Shown: positions 26,792 to 36,839, counted from the first letter of the stretch. The stretch: 64,000 nt of DNA from Butyricimonas faecalis (GCF_003991565.1 NZ_CP032819.1:2418001-2482000); one strand, 5' to 3'. Notes: generated by a model from the sequence alone, not told the origin. Numbers and translations are program-made.

Positions 26792-27925
26792 CTATTTAAA
26801 CTTAACTTTCACCAATCGGGCAGACGTCTTTTCTCCCAACGAAAGGGCAAATTGTTTAAATATCTGCCGTAATAACGGGTCTTGTGTCTCCCGGACCACC
26901 TCTTCCGGCACGGGTTCTATAAGCGCGTAAAAATAGTCCTCGTCTGCCGAGAGAAAATGGATTTCCAAATTGGGATCTGCTTTCCAGTAAATTCCCGAAT
27001 CCTTTCCCCGGGCATAAAGAAAATTGTACGCCACGGCTTGGGGACCACAGCAAGTGAAATAAAAGAACTTTCCACTCTCACATAAATAAATCGGCATCTT
27101 ATAATAATCCGCCCTCATGTAGTCCGGCAACATCAAATCCTCTTTATCTTTTCCAAAATCATCCGGTATTCCCCGCTCACCCAAATCAAAGGTGTAAGCC
27201 TTCTCCAGTTCTCCTTTAGCATTCACCCGGTAACACGCATTATCACCTCCTTGCGTGCGGATCAGATAAGTATTCCCCACGGCCTGCGACACAAGGAAAA
27301 TATTCACCGTAAACCCCACCTGCGGTATTGAACTCTCCACCTTTTTCCCGTTCCTGTCAAACCGGGTCACCAAGAAATGTCCCCGTTCAAAATTATTGGA
27401 ACAAGGAGCTGAGACCGAATAATAATAAAACCCTCCATCCGGAGCCGGGGCAATCTCTTCAAACAAATGCAACGGTTCATTCATCGGGAGACGCTCAATT
27501 TCACGTCCATCATTCAAATCAAAAAATACGACTTCACTATCTCCATACGCAAACAACAACTTTTTCTGATCCACACTGATACAGGCATCCTGATGATAAG
27601 GACATTCCTCTCCTCGGTTATACTGCATCGAAAACTGATACTTCCCGGCAGCATCAAAACACATCACTTCCCGCCCATACATGAGAAACAGATCTCCCCC
27701 GGGACCAATTAACAATTTCTTGCGCATCCATTCCAGTGATCCGGCATCAAAACGCTGCTTAATCGGGATCACCTGTATTTCCTCAATCCGATCCGCCAGA
27801 TCGGTAACCAAAGTACATTGTTCCAACGGACGTAATGCCCGAACTTGTTCTTGGGCTGAAAGCATGTGCCACCAAGATCCCAAACAACAAAAGCAAAAAC
27901 AGATAATAATTGATTTCATTTTCAT
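26792..27925 (-). CDS. Exported 6-bladed beta-propeller protein
   Basis: 377 residues. A signal peptide (MKMKSIIICFCFCCLGSWWH, ending near MLSAQ) lacks a clear lipobox, so the protein is probably periplasmic or secreted. The mature part begins with a strand containing EIQVIPIKQRFDAGSLEW and has blade motifs (LLIGPGGDLFLMYGREVMCF; KLLFAYGDSEVVFFDLNDGR; APDGGFYYYSVSAP). It is closer to the general 6-bladed family than to the NVEALA-linked ones. It is downstream of the SusCD operon but separated from it by a terminator and a repeat-rich 420-bp gap, so it is probably transcribed on its own. Function unknown. Confidence 0.75.
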   Translation of the reverse strand: MKMKSIIICFCFCCLGSWWHMLSAQEQVRALRPLEQCTLVTDLADRIEEIQVIPIKQRFDAGSLEWMRKKLLIGPGGDLFLMYGREVMCFDAAGKYQFSMQYNRGEECPYHQDACISVDQKKLLFAYGDSEVVFFDLNDGREIERLPMNEPLHLFEEIAPAPDGGFYYYSVSAPCSNNFERGHFLVTRFDRNGKKVESSIPQVGFTVNIFLVSQAVGNTYLIRTQGGDNACYRVNAKGELEKAYTFDLGERGIPDDFGKDKEDLMLPDYMRADYYKMPIYLCESGKFFYFTCCGPQAVAYNFLYARGKDSGIYWKADPNLEIHFLSADEDYFYALIEPVPEEVVRETQDPLLRQIFKQFALSLGEKTSARLVKVKFK

Positions 27926-28128
27926 AAGTAGTTTCGGTATTTTACAAATTTACTGAAAATAATCGAAAATACGATGCTTTTTATCAACCAAAGTACAACT
28001 AAAATAAATATTCAAATTCAGATATTTACCGGCAAAGAAAGAGATTGCATCCGAATTTATTCTTAATAAATGATGAGATCCGGTGTACTACCTACTAATA
28101 TATTTTCATAAAAGTATATTAGTACTTT

Positions 28129-28188
28129 ATGAACCTTATTGTACATAAGGTTCATATAAGGTTTCTATAAGGTAGCTATAAGGTTCAT
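28129..28188. repeat. Four 11-bp tandem repeats plus one inverted copy
   Basis: Units at 28145, 28156, 28167 and 28178 are ATAAGGTTCAT, ATAAGGTTTCT, ATAAGGTAGCT and ATAAGGTTCAT, each exactly 11 bp. An inverted copy ATGAACCTTAT lies at 28129-28139. The first seven bases ATAAGGT never vary. The one-turn spacing suggests a protein-binding array upstream of the leftward propeller gene. Confidence 0.85.
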
Positions 28189-28285
28189 GGTGCTAATACT
28201 CCGAATCTCATCAAGTAGAAAATACAAAGTCGTTATAGAATTCTTTATTACTTTATAGCTATTTCCCAAACACTTATAACACAAA

Positions 28286-28326
28286 AAGCACCATTCTCCC
28301 GCACGAACCGCGTTCAAATGGTGCTT
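28286..28326 (-). terminator. Terminator of the SusCD operon
   Basis: Arms AAGCACCATT (28286-28295) and AATGGTGCTT (28317-28326) enclose a smaller GAAC/GTTC pairing. On the minus strand the stem is followed by TTTTTGTG, giving a good intrinsic terminator 24 nt after the PKD-like gene. Confidence 0.85.
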
Positions 28327-28349
28327 CACTCACACATCAGGCAAGTATG

Positions 28350-29870
28350 CTAGTATTTCTTGAAATCAATGCTCTTGATCTTGCACAATCCGGACCAGCT
28401 AAAGCCGGGTACTTTCTCCACGAGAATGTTATTCGGGTCGTTAACAACCCGATACCTTGTCAGCGTCCCTCCCGTCTCTTTCGGTTGGGAGGGATCGTAC
28501 GTTCCCAAGTAAAAGAAATCGTCATTGGTTCCCGTGTCAATTAAGATATCGTAATGCAACAACGTGATCTCCTGATCGCCGAGATCCTCCAACACCTTTG
28601 TCGTCTCCGCCACGTAATCATAGGCATACAACTTCGAACCTGTCGCGTAAATCAGATACGTGCGTTGCGCACTGGCCCCGAAGAATTTGGCCTTATCTAA
28701 GTCCGTGGCTTTTTCCAACGAGTATTTTTTATTTTTCACGATACTCTCCCATCCATATTGATACCTAAGCGCGTAAGAATACAGATAACGGTGTTCCTCC
28801 TTATCCTTCAATATCGTGTAGCAATACCCATCCAGGAAACGGCTGTTTATGCTCGTGACATAATCCAGTTCCGTTTTCCAAGAAAAGATTTCCACATCAC
28901 TGCGCGTATCTTTCAATGTATCGCAATACCCGGCAGGAGTCCCGTAAGCCCGACCTCCGGTATAAACGAAACGCTGTTCGGTCTTGTTATATAGAATATA
29001 GTAATACGTCATCGCCTTGGGATTATAAGCGATCTTATCCCCAACATCAAAAAGATCATAGGTTCCCTGATAATGATTCGCCGGATTCTGGAATATCGAA
29101 CTTTGAATCATGGAACTATTGTGAAACAATAAGTCATCAATAATAGCCGCCCGGTTATAGTTACGTATTTGACCTACATCCTGAAGCGTGAAATGTTCCA
29201 AGCTCCCCGGATCAAAGAAATTATACTTCAGGTGCGTGTGATCCCCTCCTTTAAAATCCTCGCGGGTCAAGCGATACGTTCCGTCTCCCGTGGACACGTG
29301 AATCATATTTGCCGTGTAATTATCGACCACCCACACTTTCACGGGATCTCTCAAAACGGGCAGCCCACTCTCTGCCAGAATGTCTTTCAACACAATGGTG
29401 TCCACGGAATACGTGATCATATCCATCTGAACTTCCCCGTTACTGTTCTCCCCTAGAATCACCCAACCGCTGGTGAGTAAATCCTGTACTTGAAAAGCCG
29501 TGGCACTCCAATACTCCATCGTGTTCAACGTATCTTTCACTTTGAAGAACAACGTGTATGTCTCGGATGGCAAACTTACCGGGTATTCCAAGTCACGCTC
29601 GTTACCGATAGGGTATTCCGTGAAACTAATACCATTAGAGCGAGCCACCCACTCGTATGTCAGATGCTTGTTGTCTTCCAATTTGAACCTCAGTTCCGGG
29701 AATATCCGAAGCGTATCCACATACGATGTGAGAAGATACGCCGAATCGAATCCACGCCTACCAATCGATATTTCGTTAAAATCATGATAATCGTAATTTC
29801 CTTTATCGTCATAACATCCTAGGCATAAACTTAATGCCAGCAGGATGAATAAACCTATTATATTTTTCAT
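28350..29870 (-). CDS. PKD-like family lipoprotein of a Sus operon
   Basis: 506 residues with lipoprotein signal ending LCLGC and the start YDDKGNYDYHDFNEI, which is diagnostic of the Bacteroidota PKD-like lipoproteins. An Ig/PKD-like domain follows (LTYEWVARSNG) and then a propeller-like C-terminal part with many aromatic strands. Its place after SusC, SusD and DUF4843 genes is the usual one. It is likely surface-exposed and helps bind the peptide or glycan imported by the SusCD pair; the ligand is unknown. Confidence 0.88.
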   Translation of the reverse strand: MKNIIGLFILLALSLCLGCYDDKGNYDYHDFNEISIGRRGFDSAYLLTSYVDTLRIFPELRFKLEDNKHLTYEWVARSNGISFTEYPIGNERDLEYPVSLPSETYTLFFKVKDTLNTMEYWSATAFQVQDLLTSGWVILGENSNGEVQMDMITYSVDTIVLKDILAESGLPVLRDPVKVWVVDNYTANMIHVSTGDGTYRLTREDFKGGDHTHLKYNFFDPGSLEHFTLQDVGQIRNYNRAAIIDDLLFHNSSMIQSSIFQNPANHYQGTYDLFDVGDKIAYNPKAMTYYYILYNKTEQRFVYTGGRAYGTPAGYCDTLKDTRSDVEIFSWKTELDYVTSINSRFLDGYCYTILKDKEEHRYLYSYALRYQYGWESIVKNKKYSLEKATDLDKAKFFGASAQRTYLIYATGSKLYAYDYVAETTKVLEDLGDQEITLLHYDILIDTGTNDDFFYLGTYDPSQPKETGGTLTRYRVVNDPNNILVEKVPGFSWSGLCKIKSIDFKKY

Positions 29871-29891
29871 AGCTTTTTCTATTCAATATTA

Positions 29892-30689
29892 CTAAACTAA
29901 AGGTCCTACGGCCATTTTCACCGGATTCCCGTCCTTGTCCACTCGATCTTCGTAGACGGTCTCCCCTTTGGCATCCATCTCCTTCAAATATTTATCCAAC
30001 CCTTGGGCGTAAACCCGCTGTCTCTCCATATCCATCTCTGTCACATTATCAAAATCAGCCATCTGCAACCCGAACATCTCGCATAATAGTTTCATCTTTT
30101 TCTTGGAATAGGGGCCGAAATAATTTGTTGTCCATGCTTTCGGCTCGAAAACTTCATCCGTGAGTCCGACCACGTGACGGATTACATTTTGATTTTCCCG
30201 CGTGTAGTCTTTAAGTTCCAGAGGACGCCAAATATCCATCGGTAACGAGAAATATTCATTTTCCATCAATTGAAGAGTCACGTAATAGGTGGAATCCAAC
30301 ATCTTTTCCTGACGGAATCCAATGAATTCCACGTACCCGTCCCGTTCTCCGGCTGAAATCACATATTGCTTTTCCAAGGGAGAATAGTCTTCACCCACGG
30401 TTGCGGTCGTCAACGAATCGATTACGGCCAAAGTAAAATAACGGTCATACCCCGTAACCGGCCCCATCACCCGGACTTTCAGCCTCACCGTGGTATCATT
30501 CACCAACAGCAGAGAAAAAGGCAACAATGTCGTGTCTATATGTGCCCAGATTTCCGGATTTCCATACTGGCTGGGTGGTACTTCTTGAACACAAAAATAG
30601 ATCCCGTCTTTTCCCTCGTAATCCATCATCTCCTTTTCGCACCCGATAAACGCCAAGATGACTGACAATAAAAATATATATTTTTTCAT
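29892..30689 (-). CDS. DUF4843 lipoprotein
   Basis: 265 residues with lipoprotein signal MKKYIFLLSVILAFIGC. It has MDYEGKDGIYF near the start, an internal LKVRVMGPVTGYDRYFTLAV strand and the C-terminal helical piece YFGPYSKKKMKLLCEMFG, all typical of DUF4843 proteins encoded third in SusCD operons. Probably a surface accessory lipoprotein; no activity is known. 21-nt gap to the PKD-like gene. Confidence 0.88.
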   Translation of the reverse strand: MKKYIFLLSVILAFIGCEKEMMDYEGKDGIYFCVQEVPPSQYGNPEIWAHIDTTLLPFSLLLVNDTTVRLKVRVMGPVTGYDRYFTLAVIDSLTTATVGEDYSPLEKQYVISAGERDGYVEFIGFRQEKMLDSTYYVTLQLMENEYFSLPMDIWRPLELKDYTRENQNVIRHVVGLTDEVFEPKAWTTNYFGPYSKKKMKLLCEMFGLQMADFDNVTEMDMERQRVYAQGLDKYLKEMDAKGETVYEDRVDKDGNPVKMAVGPLV

Positions 30690-30704
30690 ATGACGAAATT
30701 TTAA

Positions 30705-32192
30705 CTAATTACCAATACCGTTTTCCTCTCTATAATCCCGTTCCGACTGCGGCAGGTCGAACAGGTAAAAACGCTCTTCCATGGAAACTACTTTCCCCTG
30801 TGTCTCCCCGGAAATAATTTCCGCTTTCCCTTTCCGTTTGTAGAGCCAAAATAATTGTCCCTCTCCCAAAAATTCCCGCCGAAATTCCTGTTCGATAACC
30901 GTCGTCAGGTCGACCTCATCCGCCACGTTTTTCACGTTACGCACCGATCTCACGGCATTCAAATAATCCCGCCCCACTTTCGGGTCCGGACAACACTCCG
31001 CCGCAATCAGGTACACCTCCGACACCCGGAGTACAGGCATAATGTAGGTGTACCCTTTACTGATTTCAGTCTTCGTATCCAAATCATCCACATCCATGTA
31101 CTTGATCATGTGCGTGTATGAATTATTATCCGGGTCAACCATATCCGAGAACCAGTAAGCAAGCCTGAAGTCATTTTCATCCCCCTCGTACATTTCATTC
31201 ATGATGTCTTTATCGATCCGCAACACGCTCCCCTGTTTCAAGTTAGGCCCGAAACCTACCGAGTACACGTTCTCTTTCCGTTTCAGATTGTATAACCCGA
31301 ACAAAATCTCGCTTTGGAAGATACGGTCTTCCTTTTCGGTAGCAGCCACCTCTTCCTGGGTCACGAACGGAAACCATTTGTGCTCTTCGTGTATTCCCCG
31401 GATCATTTTATCGGCATACTCCCAAGCCATCTCCTTGTCCCCGCCATAGAGGGCCACCCGGGCTATTAAAGCTTGAACGGCATAGTAATTCAAACGCATG
31501 GAACGATAACGCATATCGTTCACCCCTCCATCCGGCTCATCCGCCCACACGACACCCTCTTCAATCACGGGATCATACCCGGCCAACAATTCCTCCGCGT
31601 TTTTCAAGTCTTCCATGATCAACCGGGCGATCTCCTTTGCCGGAAGCAACGGGTTGACTTTCGTCTCGGAGGTCAAGGCATAAGGCAAGCACTCGCTCTC
31701 CTTGTCACCGTTATAACTCGGACCGAATATCCGGAACAACTCGAAGTTCAACAAGGCCCGTAGCGCAAGCGCCTCTCCTTTTATGATGTGATAATACGTG
31801 TCATCCAGCACATCCCGATCTGATTCGCAATGCTCCAACAAGGTGTTGACGTTATTCAACAGGGTATGTGACCGGCTCCAAGTGCCACTCACGGCACTAT
31901 TTTTCGACACGTTGTCAAAGGTTGCCAAAGAGGAATACGCGTGATCTTTTTCCCGACAAGTGTAATATTGGGCCAAAATATCAGGCATACCCCACGTTAA
32001 CGTCTTCCCGTAAAGGCTACTGTTCAACAAGTCTATATAAATACCATTCAACGAGGTCATAAATCCATGGGAAGTGCGAAAAAGATCATTCTCCATAATC
32101 CGGTCTTCCGAACTGACTTTCAACCAATCGGAACAAGACATCGCCAAGGTGCCAAGCACCGCGCAAAATAATAATTTCAATCTTCGTATCAT
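30705..32192 (-). CDS. SusD/RagB-family surface lipoprotein
   Basis: 495 residues from ATG 32192 (the longer frame starts at GTG). Lipoprotein signal LGTLAMSC is followed by DWLKVSSEDRIMENDLFRTS. The helical SusD core has TPR-like repeats (GEALALRALLNFELFRIFGP, AVQALIARVALYGGDKEMAW) and the C-terminal IEQEFRREFLGEGQLFWLYK signature. It acts as the substrate-binding lid on the SusC channel encoded just upstream (13-nt gap). Confidence 0.93.
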   Translation of the reverse strand: MIRRLKLLFCAVLGTLAMSCSDWLKVSSEDRIMENDLFRTSHGFMTSLNGIYIDLLNSSLYGKTLTWGMPDILAQYYTCREKDHAYSSLATFDNVSKNSAVSGTWSRSHTLLNNVNTLLEHCESDRDVLDDTYYHIIKGEALALRALLNFELFRIFGPSYNGDKESECLPYALTSETKVNPLLPAKEIARLIMEDLKNAEELLAGYDPVIEEGVVWADEPDGGVNDMRYRSMRLNYYAVQALIARVALYGGDKEMAWEYADKMIRGIHEEHKWFPFVTQEEVAATEKEDRIFQSEILFGLYNLKRKENVYSVGFGPNLKQGSVLRIDKDIMNEMYEGDENDFRLAYWFSDMVDPDNNSYTHMIKYMDVDDLDTKTEISKGYTYIMPVLRVSEVYLIAAECCPDPKVGRDYLNAVRSVRNVKNVADEVDLTTVIEQEFRREFLGEGQLFWLYKRKGKAEIISGETQGKVVSMEERFYLFDLPQSERDYREENGIGN

Positions 32193-32205
32193 ATTCACAC
32201 TTGTT

Positions 32206-35200
32206 TTAAAATCTTACACCTAGAGAAAAACTGAGGGAACGAGCAAAGGGATAGTCCAATCCCCGCTCTTCTTTAAAAGAAGAAATCCGGAAAATATCGT
32301 TCATGTAAAAGCGTACATTCATGCCTTCGATTCCCGCTCCCCGCAACCAGGATGCGTTCAATTCGTAACCGATGGAGATTGACTCCCCGGAGAAGGTGTT
32401 CTCCGTCACCACGAAACGGGAAGAGAGCGGCGTGGATGAATAATCGTCAACGGCCTTGAACTTCGCCTTGTCGCCCGGTTTCTTCCAACGGTCGTACAAA
32501 GCCCGCTTGTCCTGATTTTTTACAATACTATTCAAATCGATGTTCTCCACCTTTTCATGTAATGCCGAAGCTTTTGTCTCTCCACCCAACCGGTAACGGA
32601 AGTTGACGGAAGCCGAGAATTTCTTGTAATAAAACGACATGCCGATAATGCCTTCCACGTCCGGCACCGACGATCCCACTACGACTTCGTCAGAGGCAGA
32701 ATACACGAACGTCTGAGTGCCGTCTTTCTTCAAAAAGACTTCTCGTCCGGTAGCCGGGTCGATACCCAAGGAAGGGACTGCCCACAAATCATCGGGACTG
32801 CCCCCCTCGTAATAACGGTTCAACACGGTGGAACTGCCAACCCTGTTCATATAATTCAACTTATCCCCGATATCGCGAAATTCCGAATGATTCGCCCGGG
32901 CATTCATGTTGATGCTACAAGATACATCCTGTTTTCGAAGGAAAACGTAATTCAACGATGCCGTCCATCCGCGCGAGATCTGCCGTCCCAAGTTGGTATA
33001 CAAACTCGTGGCGGCGGCAGAAGCAGGCATCGAGATAGAAACCAGCAAGGGGTCTGTATCCTTGAAATAATAATCAAAAGAGAAACGGATTCTGTTGTTG
33101 AGCACAGACAGGTCGACACCGATGTTTTTATCCTGCGTTCGCTGCCATTCCAAGTCCTTATTTCCATATTTCTCGATCAAAGCACTGGCTCCGAACATAT
33201 TTTGCAGTTCCACGTTGTACACGTACGTCTTTTGGGATATATAGGCATCAAAATTCTCGTTCCCGGGATTACCGATGGATCCCCGGATCTTCAGATTATT
33301 CACCCAGCCCAACTTTTTCACAAACTCTTCGTTGTGAACGTTCCAAGCCAAGCCGACAGACCATGTTTTGGAAAAAAGCTTATTGCTACCGAAAACGGAT
33401 GTCCCGTCTGCACGCAGGTTGAAATCCACCAAGTAGCGATTGTTGTACGCGTAATTCAAGTTCATGAAAAAACTGGTTGAACGCCTGCGGTTCTTCGAAT
33501 AGGTAGGTTTCTGGTTCTCCCGAAAACCCGTGGAGTAAGCGGGATTCTTGTGAAAATCATCGTTAAAACCGACCACGTTGTAACCGGCAGCCTCGGTTCT
33601 CGATTCGTTGAACGACCATCCCCCGACGAAATTAACCTGATGAACGTTTTTGAATATTTTCCCGAACGTGATATTCAAATCGCCATTGTAGGAGAAGCTT
33701 TCATTCTGACTGGAAGAAAAAGAACCTTTTTTCAATTTTTCAGTCTCCAGGAAATCAACGTGATTCGGGGATTTGAAAGCCTCTGATTTCGTAATACTTT
33801 TTGAAAATCCCAATCGGGCACGCGTCCGCAAAGCGTCGAACACGGTCCATTCCATCGTGAAATTATCCCGCAACGCTAGCTCTTTGGAAGTGTTCGTGTT
33901 TTCAATATTCCACACGTATAACGGGTTAAACATATCCGCCCCGTAGATTCCCGTCTTTCTCTCCAGATACATGGGAATCGTTCCGTTATCCAGTCTCTTC
34001 TGGTAATAGGGATTAGCCCTTGAGAACTCGGAGAAAGCCACCGGTTCCCGCTCCGAATTGCTGATATCCAAACTGGCCTTGTTCGAGAAAAGAAGGCCTT
34101 TTTTCCGGTAGATCAAATCAATATTCACTCCCAAGCCATCACGGTTCGATTTTTTCATCACACCGTCACGATTGTTGTAGCTGATGCCCAAACCGTAACG
34201 CATGGCTTGATCTCCCCCGTCTATATACACGTTGTGGGAATGGTTGAACACGGTCCGCAAGGGTTCACTCAACCAATAGGTGTCCACACCCCTCAGCACT
34301 CCTTTCAACCGGGTATAATAGTCCGACATCTTTTGAAGTTTATCAACGAACCCGTCATATCCCTCCAAGGGAGAATAACGCCCGGCCAGTAATTCAAACT
34401 CCAGTTTCTCGGAGGCATTCATCAGATTATAGTCGGACAAGTCGGCAAACGAGATACCGTAATTGCCGTTATACGACAAACGTAACTGCCCCGCTTCCGG
34501 TGATTTGGTTTCCACGACAATGACGCCGTTAGCCGCCTTCGACCCGTATATCGCCGTGGAGGCCGCGTCTTTCAAAAGGGTAACACTTGCCACCCGGTCA
34601 ATGTTCAAATTGATAATGGTTGCCAGCGTGGTCTCCACCCCATCCAAGATGAATAAAGGCTGGTTGGGGTCGTTTTCAAATTCTGCTTGCAACCCCACGA
34701 CACTCGTTTTTCCCCGAATTTCAATCTTAGGCATCCGGTTCGGGTCTGATCCCCATTGTTTGCTTTCCACAACCATCATGGCAGGATCGAGAGTCTTTAA
34801 ACTCTGAATCACATTTTGCGCACCCACCATTTTCAATTCCTGTGCCGAATACGTGGTGGCCGATCCCGTGTAACTGTTCTTATCCCGCGAATAGATACCG
34901 GTTATAACCACTTCCTCGATGCCCGTCACTTCGTCTTCCATCCTGATAATTACCCGCTTGCCCGGTGTCACGTCTTTCTCCACCGGCTTCATCCCGATAA
35001 ACGAGAAGACCAATACGGATTTGCCCGCCTTGGTTGCCGGGAAACGGAATTCACCATTCGCGTTCGTGGATGTTCCTGTCGTGGTTCCTTTCAGTAAAAT
35101 TGTTACCCCCGGTAACGGATTTCCCTCCGTGTCCATGACGTCTCCTTCGTAAAACGCCTGTTTCTGCGCACTCGATTTTCCTGACTCCGTTGAATCCTGA

Positions 35201-35385
35201 CGAATGGAAACATCCGGTAATATATCAGAAATATCCCTTACCCGGGGAGAGACACCCGTCCCGGCTTGCAACAGCAACGGAAACCCAAGTAATAAAACGA
35301 TAAACAATCGGGTAACCGCGGTGACTGTCCTTCTTTCCGATAGTAATTTTTGCCGAAAAAATTTCCTGTCATAAGTTTTTTTCAT
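32206..35385 (-). CDS. SusC/RagA-family TonB-linked outer-membrane transporter
   Basis: 1059 residues from ATG 35385; the longer frame to 35448 lacks a signal peptide. A signal (VTRLFIVLLLGFPLLLQAG) is followed by a carboxypeptidase-regulatory-like domain (DVMDTEGNPLPGVTILLKGT) and the TonB plug (IEEVVITGIYSRDKNSYTGS; LKDAASTAIYGSKAANGVIV). The 22-strand barrel ends in LSFSLGVRF. No STN domain is present, and no ECF sigma/anti-sigma pair is adjacent. The SusCD-DUF4843-PKD layout lacks glycoside hydrolases, so the substrate may be a peptide or glycoprotein rather than a polysaccharide. Confidence 0.95.
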   Translation of the reverse strand: MKKTYDRKFFRQKLLSERRTVTAVTRLFIVLLLGFPLLLQAGTGVSPRVRDISDILPDVSIRQDSTESGKSSAQKQAFYEGDVMDTEGNPLPGVTILLKGTTTGTSTNANGEFRFPATKAGKSVLVFSFIGMKPVEKDVTPGKRVIIRMEDEVTGIEEVVITGIYSRDKNSYTGSATTYSAQELKMVGAQNVIQSLKTLDPAMMVVESKQWGSDPNRMPKIEIRGKTSVVGLQAEFENDPNQPLFILDGVETTLATIINLNIDRVASVTLLKDAASTAIYGSKAANGVIVVETKSPEAGQLRLSYNGNYGISFADLSDYNLMNASEKLEFELLAGRYSPLEGYDGFVDKLQKMSDYYTRLKGVLRGVDTYWLSEPLRTVFNHSHNVYIDGGDQAMRYGLGISYNNRDGVMKKSNRDGLGVNIDLIYRKKGLLFSNKASLDISNSEREPVAFSEFSRANPYYQKRLDNGTIPMYLERKTGIYGADMFNPLYVWNIENTNTSKELALRDNFTMEWTVFDALRTRARLGFSKSITKSEAFKSPNHVDFLETEKLKKGSFSSSQNESFSYNGDLNITFGKIFKNVHQVNFVGGWSFNESRTEAAGYNVVGFNDDFHKNPAYSTGFRENQKPTYSKNRRRSTSFFMNLNYAYNNRYLVDFNLRADGTSVFGSNKLFSKTWSVGLAWNVHNEEFVKKLGWVNNLKIRGSIGNPGNENFDAYISQKTYVYNVELQNMFGASALIEKYGNKDLEWQRTQDKNIGVDLSVLNNRIRFSFDYYFKDTDPLLVSISMPASAAATSLYTNLGRQISRGWTASLNYVFLRKQDVSCSINMNARANHSEFRDIGDKLNYMNRVGSSTVLNRYYEGGSPDDLWAVPSLGIDPATGREVFLKKDGTQTFVYSASDEVVVGSSVPDVEGIIGMSFYYKKFSASVNFRYRLGGETKASALHEKVENIDLNSIVKNQDKRALYDRWKKPGDKAKFKAVDDYSSTPLSSRFVVTENTFSGESISIGYELNASWLRGAGIEGMNVRFYMNDIFRISSFKEERGLDYPFARSLSFSLGVRF

Positions 35386-35922
35386 AACTTTGATTATTAA
35401 TTGGTTTATAAAACTAATTGATGTAAGGGGGTGATATTCAACGTGCAAAGTTTAGGATTCACCCTCTTCTTTCATTTTTCTAATGGGGAAATCTTATTTA
35501 TCTTTCATGCGTGTAAATTTTGGGTTTATATTCATTCCGTTCATTTTAGTTAAACTGCAATCTTTATATCCTTTATCCATCGAAAATTACTTGTATAAAC
35601 CGACCCCCAAAAATGGCGCAATAAAAAAAGCGGGGACCATTTTACTATACTTACTTCGTGGTATCGCCAAACACCAGTCATACAATATAGACAACAGCCC
35701 ACGCTTGACCAGCGTGAACAATATGCCTAATCTGTATGACAAAAATTGGCGATTTTCGAAGTAAGATTAGCACAAACTCACAATATTTTCAAGACAGGCT
35801 CTCCTGCCTTTTTATTTCATATTCTGCAAATATATAAATACTTTTTCGTTTTTCAATATCTTTTTCAACTTTATAATCAGCTAAAATTATGCTACATTGA
35901 TAAACTTAAAAAGAACATTTCG
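35386..35922. other. AT-rich intergenic region (537 bp) upstream of the SusC operon
   Basis: It should hold the SusC promoter and leader. Two plus-strand open frames (35483-35764 and 35746-35934) look like non-coding sequence: no family match and no gene-like composition. A short hairpin CACGCT/AGCGTG lies near 35700-35716. No known RNA motif was recognised. Confidence 0.5.
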
Positions 35923-36777
35923 TCACTTAAATAATTTACCTAGAAGCACAATAACCGCAATGATACCAATACATAACAGCGCCCAATCACTAAATGACCA
36001 ACTATCATCATCAATACGCTCCACGTCTCCCTCCATCTCATCAGCCTCATAGCGTCTATTTTGGGATTCGTAATAATTAGAGCTCGCATCATTTTCTGTC
36101 GCGTAATAAGAACTATCATCAACAGACTCGTTACGCTTCTCACGTCCCTCACCATATTCGTTCGATGATGAAATACCGTTTTGCTCGTTCATGCGTTTCC
36201 GTGCACTATCAAAAAAGAGCTTTATATTAGCAATAATTTGTTCCTTATTCTCGGGTTCTCGATATTGCAATGGTCCTGTTCCAGTACCTCTACACGCGAT
36301 ACACATGCCGGAACCACTACAAGCAATACATATATTCGTTGCATCGAGATCGTAATTAGGGACGCCACCACATATCGTGCAACGAGTGGAACCATTGCAT
36401 GTACTACACGGGGGATAATACGGTTGTTCTCGCAAAGATTCCAAAAGACCGAGCAACGTTGTATATTCTGCCGGCTCCAAGTAACCAAGCAATTCTGCCG
36501 ACTGTTCCTGCATTCGAGCTTCAGCAGAACTTACTTTTCCTTGCACAACCCCGCTTCCTCCACACACGTCACAATAGTCCGTATGAGGTGGATAAACCCA
36601 CTCCTCGCAAACCGGACATTTTCGTTTATGCCCACGAGCGCCAAAATTTGAGGTTGAAGGAAATATCGTAACACGGCCTTTACCATGACAACGAGGACAA
36701 TCCTCCGCAAAAGAAGGAAGTACCCATAATAACATTGCCCCAAACAGCAATATCCGAGATAAAATTGATGTTTTCAT
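35923..36777 (-). CDS. Exported DnaJ-zinc-finger-like cysteine-rich protein with C-terminal membrane anchor
   Basis: 284 residues. A signal peptide (MKTSILSRILLFGAMLLWVL, ending PSFA) precedes a series of CxxC and CxxCxGxG motifs: CPRCHGKGRV, CPVCEEW, CDVCGGSGVV, CSTCNGSTRCTICGG, CIACSGSGMCIACRGTGTG. They resemble the zinc-binding DnaJ cysteine-rich domain but occur without a J domain. A low-complexity acidic stretch (~210-255) and one membrane helix (SDWALLCIGIIAVIVLLGKL) close the protein. Zinc ribbons outside the cytoplasm are unusual; a periplasmic chaperone or metal/thiol role is possible. No operon partner. Confidence 0.75.
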   Translation of the reverse strand: MKTSILSRILLFGAMLLWVLPSFAEDCPRCHGKGRVTIFPSTSNFGARGHKRKCPVCEEWVYPPHTDYCDVCGGSGVVQGKVSSAEARMQEQSAELLGYLEPAEYTTLLGLLESLREQPYYPPCSTCNGSTRCTICGGVPNYDLDATNICIACSGSGMCIACRGTGTGPLQYREPENKEQIIANIKLFFDSARKRMNEQNGISSSNEYGEGREKRNESVDDSSYYATENDASSNYYESQNRRYEADEMEGDVERIDDDSWSFSDWALLCIGIIAVIVLLGKLFK

Positions 36778-36839
36778 TTATGTATAATTTTACATTTTTA
36801 ATGACAAAAGTACAAAATTATCATTTCCTGTGAATCTTT

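Larger units (their letters stand above)
27926..28349. other. Repeat-rich intergenic region upstream of the propeller gene
   Basis: 424 bp without a gene. It contains a terminator (28286-28326), 11-bp tandem repeats (28129-28188) and an inverted repeat TACTAATATA / TATATTAGTA (28093-28102 and 28115-28124). Confidence 0.7.

Noticed and set aside
28129..28188. CRISPR-like array
   Set aside because: Units are 11 bp with no spacers and no cas genes nearby; this is a simple tandem array.
35483..35764. Possible small gene upstream of the SusC operon
   Set aside because: No family resemblance, signal or gene-like composition; the region is a likely leader/promoter area.
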